From JBBDNV01 sp040877415 (GTDB taxonomy: Bacteria > Planctomycetota > Planctomycetia > Pirellulales > PALSA-1355): DNA of 33,170 nucleotides. Within the stretch, counting starts at the first letter, position 1, and the number at the start of each line of letters is the position of its first letter. A model generated the notes under the pieces. The model was not told the DNA's origin. It saw only the letters and a program-made list of their open reading frames with translations, and ran no database searches. The DNA lies in contig JBBDNV010000051.1 in assembly GCA_040877415.1 (NCBI GenBank), forward strand, positions 1-33,170, read 5' to 3'. Shown here in pieces: positions 7,717-14,551 of the stretch. The translations under genes were made by a program, and so were the position numbers.

Positions 7717-7755
7717 CCCACCGCGTGACACCCCATCCGGAAACACCCGCGGTGG

Positions 7756-9375
7756 TCACTCGACAAACGCGAATCGCTCGGCGTCGAACAGCCCTTGGTC
7801 GCTGAGCTTCAGCTTGGGGATCACCAACAGGGCCATGAACGAGAGGGTCATGAACGGGGCCGAAAGCGCCGAGCCGGCCCGCTTGGCCAGTTGATCGATC
7901 TCGGCATAGCGGCGGGCGATCTCTTCGGGCGCAAGATCGCTCATCAGGCCGGCGATCGGCAGCGGCAACACGGCCTGGGTTTCGGCGTCGACGTAACAGA
8001 CGCCGCCTCGACACGCCACCAGTGCGCCGACCGCCTTGGCGATCATCGCATCATTCACGCCGGCCGCGATGATGTTGTGCGAATCGTGGGCCACGGTCGA
8101 GGCAATCGCGCCGCGCCGCAATCCCAGGTGCTTGATGAACGCCACGGCGGGCGGTGCGTTCTGGTAGCGATTGACGACCGCCAGCTTCAGCACGTCGCCG
8201 GCCGGATCCGGCTGCAACATGCCGGCCGACTTTGGCAACTGGCGCCGCTCGCGCTGGGTGATAAGCTGCCGGTCGACCGCCACGATCACCTCGTGATAGC
8301 GGGCCTCGTCGGGCACGGCAAAGGCCTCGGGCGGTTTCGCCTCGCAGTCGAAATGATTGGGCGTTGCCGGCCGCGACCAGTCGAACAGCACGTGCGGATG
8401 CTCGTACACTTTCACGCCGTCGATCCACGTTTGCTCGACTTGGAATTCCTCCAGGTTATTGACAACGACCAGGTCCGCCGGGTCGCCCTTCCGCAATCGT
8501 CCGACCGGCAGGCGGTAATGCTCGACCGGATTGACGCATGCCGCCTCGAGCACGTTGAACAGCCCAAAGCCATCGGCCACGGCGCGGCGCACGAGCGCAT
8601 TGATATGCCCCGCGAGCAGATCGTCGGGATGCTTGTCGTCGCTGCACAGCATGCACATTTCGGGGTGCGTGGCCAGCAGGCTTTTGAGCGCTTCGTAATT
8701 ACGGGCCGCCGAGCCTTCGCGAATGATGATCTTCATGCCGTGGCGCAGCTTGTCCTGGGCCTCTTCCAGCGTGAAGCATTCGTGGTCCGTGCTGATGCCA
8801 GCCGCGATATACCGCCGGGCGTCGTCGCCCTTTAAGCCCGGCGCGTGCCCGTCGACCGGTTTTCCCAGCGCGCGCGCGGCGGCGATCTTGCGCATCACTT
8901 CGTCGTCGCCGGCCAGCACGCCGGGATAGTTCATCATCTCGCTCAAATAGCCGATGTCGTCGCGCGCCAGCAACTCGGCGACGGCCGTGGAGTCCAACAC
9001 GGCGCCGGCCGTCTCAAAACTCGTGGCCGGCACGCACGACGGACAGCCGAAGTGAAACTTCAGCGGCACTTGCCGGGCGTTTTCCAGCATGTATTCAATG
9101 CCGGGAACGCCGAGCACGTTGGCGATTTCATGCGGATCGGAGACCGTGGCCACCGTTCCGAACCGCACGGCCAACTGGGCGAACGACGCCGGCGGCATCA
9201 TGCTGCTTTCGATGTGGATATGACCGTCGACGAAGCCGGGCAGGATATAGGAGCCGCCCCAGACGGGATGTTCGTCGATCGCGGTGATGCGCCCGCCGTC
9301 GATCACCAGGCTCCCGTCGAAGGTGCGTTTTCCGACGACGTCAACGATGTGCCCGGCAGCGCGATGTGAACTCAT
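7756..9375 (-). CDS. ade: Adenine deaminase
   Basis: This 539-residue amidohydrolase converts adenine to hypoxanthine and ammonia in the cytoplasm. The family signature PGFVDGHIHIESSM (46 onward) carries metal ligands His52 and His54. The domain continues with SDPHEIANVLG, DGHAPGLKG, STDHECFTLEEA and LCSDDKHPDD, all typical of AdeC enzymes. The C-terminal part includes KHLGLRRGAIASTVAHDSHN and ends without the longer extension of some homologues. Length and motifs are complete. The start at 9375 has GGAAGG 6 nt upstream. The gene starts only 12 bp after the stop of the nucleoside phosphorylase gene, so the two are almost certainly co-transcribed and act in sequence: nucleoside to adenine, adenine to hypoxanthine. 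Confidence 0.95.
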   Translation of the reverse strand: MSSHRAAGHIVDVVGKRTFDGSLVIDGGRITAIDEHPVWGGSYILPGFVDGHIHIESSMMPPASFAQLAVRFGTVATVSDPHEIANVLGVPGIEYMLENARQVPLKFHFGCPSCVPATSFETAGAVLDSTAVAELLARDDIGYLSEMMNYPGVLAGDDEVMRKIAAARALGKPVDGHAPGLKGDDARRYIAAGISTDHECFTLEEAQDKLRHGMKIIIREGSAARNYEALKSLLATHPEMCMLCSDDKHPDDLLAGHINALVRRAVADGFGLFNVLEAACVNPVEHYRLPVGRLRKGDPADLVVVNNLEEFQVEQTWIDGVKVYEHPHVLFDWSRPATPNHFDCEAKPPEAFAVPDEARYHEVIVAVDRQLITQRERRQLPKSAGMLQPDPAGDVLKLAVVNRYQNAPPAVAFIKHLGLRRGAIASTVAHDSHNIIAAGVNDAMIAKAVGALVACRGGVCYVDAETQAVLPLPIAGLMSDLAPEEIARRYAEIDQLAKRAGSALSAPFMTLSFMALLVIPKLKLSDQGLFDAERFAFVE

Positions 9376-9387
9376 CGATGACCTTCC

Positions 9388-10182
9388 CTAGTGCCTGGAT
9401 CCGCCGCTGGCGGACGTTGCGGACCCGGTCGCGTGTTCTTCTATCATGGCCAGCGCCAGATCGATCATTTGCCGATTGGCCAGGTCGCGGCAGCGGTCCT
9501 TGGCGTCGTCCGATAGCAGCATATGGTCTTTGCGGCGGGGATTGTCGAACACAAACAGGATCGAAGCGCGGTCCATGCCAAAGTGTTCGGCGACGGCAAA
9601 CGCGGCCGCGGTTTCCATGTCGACCGCCGCGAATCCGGCGGCGTGCCAGGCGGCCAGTTCGGCGTCACCTTCGGCCAACAGAGCCGCGGTGCTATAAATC
9701 TTGCCGAAGTGCAGGGGCACACCGGATGCCGGTGGCAGCGGCCGCCAGCGGTCGGCGGCAATCGATGCCCGCACAACGGTGGCATCCGATCGATAGTACT
9801 GAGCCGCGCCTTCGCCGCAAAACGCTTCGGTGGCCAGGAACAAATCGCCCGTCGCCAGCTCGTCGGCCAGCCCGCCGCAGCAACCGGTTTGAATCACCAG
9901 CCGGGTGCCGAGCACGCCGAACACGTGGGCGATCTCCGAGGCCATCGGCGCGCCGTAAACCGATGCATAGGCCACGCCGATTTCGCCGAGCCGGCCGATG
10001 AAAAGGTCTTCGAACAGGCCGTTGGGCGAACCCACCTCGACGACGTCGTCGAAATAGGATTGATAGGCCGCGTAGTGCCGCTTCAGGTTTCGCGTCCCCC
10101 GCAGGATCAGGGCGTGCGGAACGAGCCGCGGCTCGAGGTTGAGCCACGACAGCCAATCACGCCGGGTCATGTCGCGCAACAT
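9388..10182 (-). CDS. Purine/uridine nucleoside phosphorylase family protein
   Basis: This 264-residue enzyme of the PNP/UDP phosphorylase family cleaves a nucleoside with phosphate to a free base and ribose 1-phosphate. Visible family segments are EVGSPNGLFEDLFIGRLGE (phosphate/ribose side), VIQTGCCGGLADELATGDLF (the GxxGxL glycine-rich turn) and AAVDMETAAAFAVAEHFGM, the VxMExxA ribose-binding motif. The start at 10182 is a reasonable choice; ATG at 10170 is an alternative, and no strong ribosome site distinguishes them. A longer frame to 10659 reads antisense-like sequence within the 6-phosphogluconolactonase gene and is rejected. Adjacency to adenine deaminase suggests adenosine or a related purine nucleoside as substrate. 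Uridine phosphorylase activity cannot be excluded from sequence alone. Confidence 0.88.
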   Translation of the reverse strand: MLRDMTRRDWLSWLNLEPRLVPHALILRGTRNLKRHYAAYQSYFDDVVEVGSPNGLFEDLFIGRLGEIGVAYASVYGAPMASEIAHVFGVLGTRLVIQTGCCGGLADELATGDLFLATEAFCGEGAAQYYRSDATVVRASIAADRWRPLPPASGVPLHFGKIYSTAALLAEGDAELAAWHAAGFAAVDMETAAAFAVAEHFGMDRASILFVFDNPRRKDHMLLSDDAKDRCRDLANRQMIDLALAMIEEHATGSATSASGGSRH

Positions 10183-10247
10183 GTCTTTCGTGTCTCTTCG
10201 ATTCACACGCCCGGCCGGTTGACGCGCGACGCGAAACGCGCGCCGCT

Positions 10248-11018
10248 TCAGCCCGCCGGCGGCTGGAGGAGCCCGGCGGCGGACCGGTCCACCAGCCACG
10301 TCAGTTGTCCGGCTTCGGGGCGTATTCCGGCGGCCGGCCGCTGGTTCTTGTCCGCTTTGCCTTCGATCACGTCGCGCAGCGCTGCGGCCTTGTTGGCGCC
10401 TTCGACGAGGAACATTACGTGCCGTGCCGCGTTCAGCGCGGGATACGTGAGCGTGACCCGGTCGACCGGCGGAGGGAGCACGCCCGGCGGGCTGCTGGTC
10501 GCGATGCGGTCGGAAACCGAAAGCGCCGCCGCGCCGGGAAACAGCGAGGCCGTGTGACCGTCGTCGCCCAGCCCGAGCAGGACGAGGTCGAAAATCGGCA
10601 TCGAGCCGGCCGGAAGCGCGAAAAACCTGACCAACGCCGCCGCGTATTCGTCGGCACATTGTTCGGCCGTGGCCGGATCGGTCGGGACGGGCAGGACCTG
10701 TTCGGAGGCGATCGGCGCCAGCGCCAACAGCGACTCGTGAGCCATCCGGTAGTTGCTTCTCGGGTCGCCGCGGGGGACGTGTCGCTCGTCGCCGAAAAAC
10801 AAAAAGGTGCGCGACCAGTCGATGTTTGACTCGCCGTCTCCTGCGGCCAGCAAGCCGTAGGTCTTGCGCGGCGTCGAACCGCCGGCCAACACCAGGGTAA
10901 ATCGTCCGCGGTGGCGAATGCTCAGCGCGGCCGCGCGGGCAATTCGCTCGGCGGCCTTCTCGGCCAGCCGATCCGCGTCACGGCACACCTTCAACTCGTA
11001 AAGGGCAGCATCAGACAT
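10248..11018 (-). CDS. pgl: 6-phosphogluconolactonase (DevB/SOL type)
   Basis: This 256-residue enzyme hydrolyses 6-phosphogluconolactone to 6-phosphogluconate in the oxidative pentose phosphate pathway. Three family motifs are intact: LVLAGGSTPRKTY near the N-terminus, FLFFGDERHVPRGDPRSNYRM, and LVLLGLGDDGHTASLFPG. The late ADKNQRPAAGI segment is also typical. It starts at ATG 11018; an in-frame TTG three codons earlier is possible but unneeded. No zwf or gnd gene is beside it. It lies between the NAD-salvage pair and the purine-salvage pair with gaps of 55 and 65 bp, compatible with one transcript that also feeds ribose phosphate supply. Confidence 0.94.
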   Translation of the reverse strand: MSDAALYELKVCRDADRLAEKAAERIARAAALSIRHRGRFTLVLAGGSTPRKTYGLLAAGDGESNIDWSRTFLFFGDERHVPRGDPRSNYRMAHESLLALAPIASEQVLPVPTDPATAEQCADEYAAALVRFFALPAGSMPIFDLVLLGLGDDGHTASLFPGAAALSVSDRIATSSPPGVLPPPVDRVTLTYPALNAARHVMFLVEGANKAAALRDVIEGKADKNQRPAAGIRPEAGQLTWLVDRSAAGLLQPPAG

Positions 11019-11073
11019 GTTCGTCAAGCTAACCGCGCGATGCCGCCGGGGTCAACCGAAAGATCGCTTGATG

Positions 11074-12435
11074 CTACGGCGCACCACCCGTCGGATGCTC
11101 GCGATCCCACTGTTTCACCAACTCGCGCACCGCAGGGGCGATCGCAACGGGATAGGCCGGCGCGGGCATGAGCGAGCCCAGCGCAGGCGGCAACCGGGCC
11201 AGTTGGCCGGCCGCGCGGCCGCGAATCTCCGCAAGAGTCTCATCCGGCGCAACCCTTCGGCCTCCGCGCATCGCGCATTCGATTATAGGTTCGCCGTCCG
11301 GCGAAGCTTCGCCGGCCAACGTGATTTCGTCGCGCGCCATGCGCCCGCCTTCGTAGCGCCGATAAACCTGCTTCGCTCCGGGCCAGGTGCTCTTGCCTTC
11401 CGAGCGTTTCAGACGCGGCTTGCCGGCATATGCCACGAGCTTGTAGGCGCAATCCAGATAGGGCGCGTCGCTCGAAGCGTCGAGCCGCGTGCCGACGCCG
11501 AACCCGTCGATGGGGGCGCCCGCCGCGACCAGCTCGGCCAGCTTGAACTCGTCGAGTCCGCCGCTGGCAAGAATTCGGACCTCGCCCAGAGCTGCGTCGT
11601 TGAGAATCTTGCGCACGCGGCGGGCATGCGCGGCCAGATCGCCGCTGTCGAGCCGCACGCCGCGAATGCGAATTCCCCGCTCCGCCAGCTTTCGGGCCAG
11701 AGCAACCGTCTTGTGGGCGGCCGCCTCGGTGTCGTACGTATCGAGGATGAGCGTCACGTTCTCGGGATTCGACAGGGCGAAGTGCTCAAACGCGGCCGAT
11801 TCGTCGTCGTGCGCTTCGACGAACGAATGGGCCATGGTGCCAAAGGTGGGCACGTTCCAAAGTTGGCCGGCCAGCACCGTGGCCGTGCCCGCGAAACCGG
11901 CCAGAAAACTCGCCCTCGCCGCCATCAGCCCGGCCTCGGCTCCATGCGCGCGGCGCAAGCCGAAATCGACGAGCTGCTTCCCCGGCGCGGCCAGCACCAT
12001 GCGCGCGGCTTTCGAGGCGATCACCGTTTGAAAATGCAACAGGTTGATGGCCCGCGTCTCCAGCAATTGTCCCTGTGCGATCGGCGCCGTGACGCGCAGG
12101 ATCGGCTCGTCGGGAAAGAAGATCGTTCCCTCGCGCATCGCGTGCACGTCGCCCGTGAAACGGAAAGACGCGAGATAATCGACAAGCGCCGGGCGGAACC
12201 CACAGCGGGCCAGGTACTCCAGATCGTCCGGCGCAAAGCGCAAGTTCTCGACGTACGACAGGAACTGAGCCAGGCCCGCGGCGATCAGAAAGTTGCGCTC
12301 CTTGGGCAGCTTGCGCACAAACAGCTCGAAGACGGCCGTCTCGTCGAGCCCGTGCTCGAGATAGCCCTGGAGCATCGTGAGTTGATACTGGTCAGTCAAA
12401 AGCGCGCTATGGGCGGCGTCGGATGTCATCGCCAT
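11074..12435 (-). CDS. pncB: Nicotinate phosphoribosyltransferase
   Basis: This 453-residue enzyme joins nicotinate and PRPP to give nicotinate mononucleotide, usually with ATP hydrolysis, in NAD salvage. The family opening LLTDQYQLTMLQGY and FELFVRKLP are present. The segment VPTFGTMAHSFVEAHDDE contains the His that is phosphorylated in the family, and GVRLDSGDLAAHARRVR and ILASGGLDEFKL form the phosphate-binding barrel. Its length fits the NAPRTase group with a C-terminal zinc-free tail. Start candidates are 12435 and 12429 (MAMT); no ribosome site separates them. It follows the nicotinamidase gene, with a REP-like element filling most of the 80-bp spacer. Confidence 0.95.
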   Translation of the reverse strand: MAMTSDAAHSALLTDQYQLTMLQGYLEHGLDETAVFELFVRKLPKERNFLIAAGLAQFLSYVENLRFAPDDLEYLARCGFRPALVDYLASFRFTGDVHAMREGTIFFPDEPILRVTAPIAQGQLLETRAINLLHFQTVIASKAARMVLAAPGKQLVDFGLRRAHGAEAGLMAARASFLAGFAGTATVLAGQLWNVPTFGTMAHSFVEAHDDESAAFEHFALSNPENVTLILDTYDTEAAAHKTVALARKLAERGIRIRGVRLDSGDLAAHARRVRKILNDAALGEVRILASGGLDEFKLAELVAAGAPIDGFGVGTRLDASSDAPYLDCAYKLVAYAGKPRLKRSEGKSTWPGAKQVYRRYEGGRMARDEITLAGEASPDGEPIIECAMRGGRRVAPDETLAEIRGRAAGQLARLPPALGSLMPAPAYPVAIAPAVRELVKQWDREHPTGGAP

Positions 12436-12448
12436 ATTCTAAACCAAT

Positions 12449-12521
12449 CTGTAGCCGGCCTCAGTGAGGCCGGTGACACAGAATTCGCCGGGGTCGCTGA
12501 CGTCGCTGACCCCGGCTACAG
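12449..12521. repeat. REP-like paired palindromic element, copy 2
   Basis: Ten-base perfect terminal inverted repeats, CTGTAGCCGG (12449-12458) and CCGGCTACAG (12512-12521), enclose the same left palindrome as copy 1 (CCGGCCTCAGTGAGGCCGG, 12455-12473). The right palindrome has its centre expanded by a 9-bp tandem duplication (GTCGCTGAC twice). The right end contains the TAG stop codon of the nicotinamidase gene (12516-12518). The element lies between pncA and pncB in what looks like one operon, so it may affect mRNA stability or read-through between them. Confidence 0.75.
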
Positions 12522-13115
12522 CCCCGCCACATCCTCCCAATTCGCCGCCAGCGCGCCCAGTCGGGTCATCTCGTCGATCGCGCGGCGGCCGTCGCCGGGC
12601 CGGCCCTCGATGGCGCGAATCGCGTCGACCAGCAGCACGACGCGATAGCCGCGCGCAAGCGCGTCGCGGACCGTCGCCAGCACGCAATACTCGGTAGCCA
12701 GCCCGCCGGCAAACAGCCGCCGGACGCCTTGCCGCCGCAAGCGATCGACGAAATCGTCCGCGGAAAAATCGGAATAGGCTTCGCGATCGGGCTGGGTGGC
12801 CTTGGAAATGATTCGCACGTCGGCGGGGAGTTGCAGCTCGGGGGCAAACTGCGCGCCCGTCGTGCCGGCCACGCAATGCGGCGGCCACGGGCCCCCTTGC
12901 TCGACGAATGAACAATGGTCCGCCGGATGCCAATCGCGCGAAGCGAAGACCGGCAGCGAGCGCGCGGCGAACAACCGCGCGTACCGGTTCAACGGCCCGA
13001 CGACTTCGTCGCCCTCGGGCACGGCCAGCGCGCCGCCGGGCAGAAAATCGCGCTGCACGTCGATCACGACCAGGGCGTCGCCGGTTCGCGGGTTCAGGGA
13101 GGTTTCGTCGTTCAT
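12516..13115 (-). CDS. pncA: Nicotinamidase (isochorismatase-fold)
   Basis: This 199-residue enzyme hydrolyses nicotinamide to nicotinate, the substrate of the next gene. The catalytic triad of the family is visible: Asp19 in VVIDVQRDF, Lys105 in IISKATQPD and Cys144 in LATEYCV. Metal ligands Asp61, His63 and His67 lie in SRDWHPADHCSF, and WPPHCVAGTTGAQF matches known nicotinamidases. Together with its neighbour this makes PncA much more likely than a generic isochorismatase. The start at 13115 is 9 bp after the methyltransferase stop, which suggests translational linkage. The last codons and stop run into the REP-like element, so the natural C-terminus may have been altered by it. Confidence 0.93.
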   Translation of the reverse strand: MNDETSLNPRTGDALVVIDVQRDFLPGGALAVPEGDEVVGPLNRYARLFAARSLPVFASRDWHPADHCSFVEQGGPWPPHCVAGTTGAQFAPELQLPADVRIISKATQPDREAYSDFSADDFVDRLRRQGVRRLFAGGLATEYCVLATVRDALARGYRVVLLVDAIRAIEGRPGDGRRAIDEMTRLGALAANWEDVAGL

Positions 13116-13124
13116 GGCCGGCGG

Positions 13125-13808
13125 CTATTTCTCGGCCGTCCCGTATACGATGTATTTCCAGCGCTTCGGCGTGACGTAGTTCAAAAACCGCTGGTCGACG
13201 GCGCCGAGAAAGCGGCGCTGCCCTTCGGTGCGCCCGAAAGCGCCGAGCACGCCGGTGGCCCGCAGCTCTTTGGGCGAGTAGTTGCGCAGGAACTCGTTCA
13301 TCTCCTGCAGCGTGACATAGCGCCAATCGCGCCCCCACCTGACAAACCGCTCGCGCACGACGCGGTGCAACGGCGAGGCGACCAGGTTTTCGGCAAACAG
13401 CAGTTTTCCGCCGGGCTTGAGGGCTTTATGGATCTGGTCGATGACCGTCTGCTGGATCGGTTTGCCGCCCTGGCGAGCGATGCCGCCTAAAACCGATTTG
13501 AAGGCGACAATGTCGAAGTGGTTTTCGTACGGAATCCTGGTGGCGTCGATGTCCTGGTAGTCGATCCGTGCGTCGAGCTTGTACTTGCCGTGATGCGCGA
13601 CGGCCGCACGGCGGACGTCGTGCAAGTCGGAACAGACGACCCGCTTGCCTTTCATGGCGAGCCACAGCGACAATCCCCCCCGGCCGCCGCCCACTTCCAG
13701 GCACGTTTCGACGCGTGACCAATCGACGGCGCGGTCCCAGAACTCGATGGCCCGCGACCAATTGCGCACGTCCCATTCGACGATGTCCGCCAGCAGATGG
13801 TTGTCCAT
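13125..13808 (-). CDS. Class I SAM-dependent methyltransferase
   Basis: This 227-residue Rossmann-fold methyltransferase shows motif I as CLEVGGGRGGLSLWLA (36-51), the acidic end of strand 2 as VVCSDLH (Asp61), and later segments DIDATRIPYENHFDIVAFKSVLGGI and IHKALKPGGKLLFAENL. The N-terminal MDNHLLADIVEWDVRNW helix is probably part of the substrate lid. The start at 13808 is preferred because the longer frame (to 13874) enters the upstream cupin gene and has no family-like sequence. The gene sits first-but-one in the salvage run, 43 bp after the cupin stop and 9 bp before pncA. I do not recognise the specific substrate, and nothing in the sequence distinguishes small-molecule from lipid or glycan targets. 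Confidence 0.87.
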   Translation of the reverse strand: MDNHLLADIVEWDVRNWSRAIEFWDRAVDWSRVETCLEVGGGRGGLSLWLAMKGKRVVCSDLHDVRRAAVAHHGKYKLDARIDYQDIDATRIPYENHFDIVAFKSVLGGIARQGGKPIQQTVIDQIHKALKPGGKLLFAENLVASPLHRVVRERFVRWGRDWRYVTLQEMNEFLRNYSPKELRATGVLGAFGRTEGQRRFLGAVDQRFLNYVTPKRWKYIVYGTAEK

Positions 13809-13851
13809 GTTCGCGATGGATGGGCCGCTACAGTTCTGACGCGCCGACCGG

Positions 13852-14211
13852 CTAAATCCACTCCGGCCGGTCAACGGTCAACGCGCTTTCGGCGTCGCCC
13901 GTATTCTTGGTCGAGACCGGCTCGAACAGCAACACGTGGACTTCCTCGTCGGCCACGGGCCGATGCTCGACGCCGCGGGGCACGATCAGCAGTTCGCCCG
14001 CTTCGAGCCGCACCGAGCGATCGCGAAACTCCATGCGAAACGCTCCGCGAATCACCAGAAACAGCTCGTCTTCGTCGTCGTGTTTGTGCCAGACGAACGG
14101 TCCCTGGAACTTGACCAGCTTGACGTGCTGGCCGTTCAACTCGCCGACGATCCGCGGGTTCCAGTGATCCTTGAAGAGGGCCAGCTTTTCGGCAAGGTTG
14201 ATTTTTTGCAT
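13852..14211 (-). CDS. Small cupin, KHDDEDE type
   Basis: This 119-residue cupin belongs to a conserved bacterial group that begins with MxKINLAEKL and contains FVWHKHDDEDELFLVIRG and LIVPRGVEHRPVADEEVH. Metal ligands are His42, His44, one of Glu47/Glu49, and His83. The end LLFEPVSTKNTGD is typical of the group. The function is unknown, but the set is usually annotated as a cupin-domain protein acting in the cytoplasm. The start at 14211 is taken from the conserved group N-terminus. In-frame ATGs at 14229 and 14241 also exist, and the latter overlaps by ATGA the stop of an open frame that has no start codon. It heads the minus-strand run towards the salvage genes. Confidence 0.85.
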   Translation of the reverse strand: MQKINLAEKLALFKDHWNPRIVGELNGQHVKLVKFQGPFVWHKHDDEDELFLVIRGAFRMEFRDRSVRLEAGELLIVPRGVEHRPVADEEVHVLLFEPVSTKNTGDAESALTVDRPEWI

Positions 14212-14472
14212 CGATTTGCTGCGGTCCATCCGCGTCGTCATTGTCTCATCAATTCGTCGACCACGCCGGGTCGGCGGTAAACTCCGCCTCCAGAGCCTGC
14301 CAAGGCCGGGTCGCCGCCATATTTCTCGATCAACTGCCAGAGTGCCGCCGCCCAAGATACCGCCTCCGAGGACGGCCCGCCACCATTTGGACAGCCGATC
14401 CGCCTCTTGAAAGAGCCGCGCTGGCGGCCAAGTACCCCCGATAGCGAGACCTGGAATTCGGGCGGCGTCAGG

Positions 14473-14501
14473 TTGGACGCGCGACATCGGCGTGGTATAA
14501 A
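14473..14501 (+). promoter_or_regulatory. Candidate sigma70-type promoter of the redox-fusion gene
   Basis: TTGGAC (14473-14478) and TATAAA (14496-14501) are separated by 17 bp and lie about 50 bp upstream of the ATG at 14552. The spacing is ideal and the AT-rich box stands out from its surroundings. Confidence 0.45.
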
Positions 14502-14504
14502 AGT

Positions 14505-14536
14505 GGGGTCCAGGTGAGACCCCTTCCTACTTTTTT
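14505..14536 (+). terminator. Leader hairpin followed by T-run
   Basis: GGGGTC (14505-14510) and GACCCC (14518-14523) form a 6-bp stem with a 7-nt loop. TTTTTT follows at 14531-14536 after a 7-nt gap. It lies in the leader between the promoter candidate and the start codon. The T-run is too far from the stem for a standard terminator, so a weak attenuator or a plain 5' hairpin are both possible. Confidence 0.3.
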
Positions 14537-14551
14537 GCGAAGCGCACGATC

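Larger units (their letters stand above)
14212..14551. other. Divergent spacer between cupin and redox-fusion genes
   Basis: This 340-bp stretch separates divergent genes. Its right part holds a promoter candidate and a hairpin for the rightward gene, described separately. On the minus strand one frame stays open for about 80 codons and ends at TGA 14238-14240 (peptide ending VVDELMRQ), but I find no ATG, GTG or TTG at a useful place upstream. It may be a decayed gene or chance in GC-rich DNA. No RNA gene or further repeat is seen. Confidence 0.5.

Noticed and set aside
6665..8014. Minus-strand open frame of 449 codons crossing the 10-N gap
   Set aside because: It is antisense to the hydrolase and reads through N; its composition is that of a shadow frame.
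7795..8835. Plus-strand open frame of 346 codons
   Set aside because: It is antisense to adenine deaminase, whose metal motifs are intact on the minus strand.
11017..12648. Plus-strand open frame of 543 codons
   Set aside because: It is antisense to pncB and part of pncA. Length alone is misleading in this GC content; no domain is visible.
12439..13338. Long minus-strand frame spanning pncA and the repeat
   Set aside because: It is out of frame with the nicotinamidase and Arg/Ala-rich; it ends in the same repeat-derived TGLTEAGY peptide.
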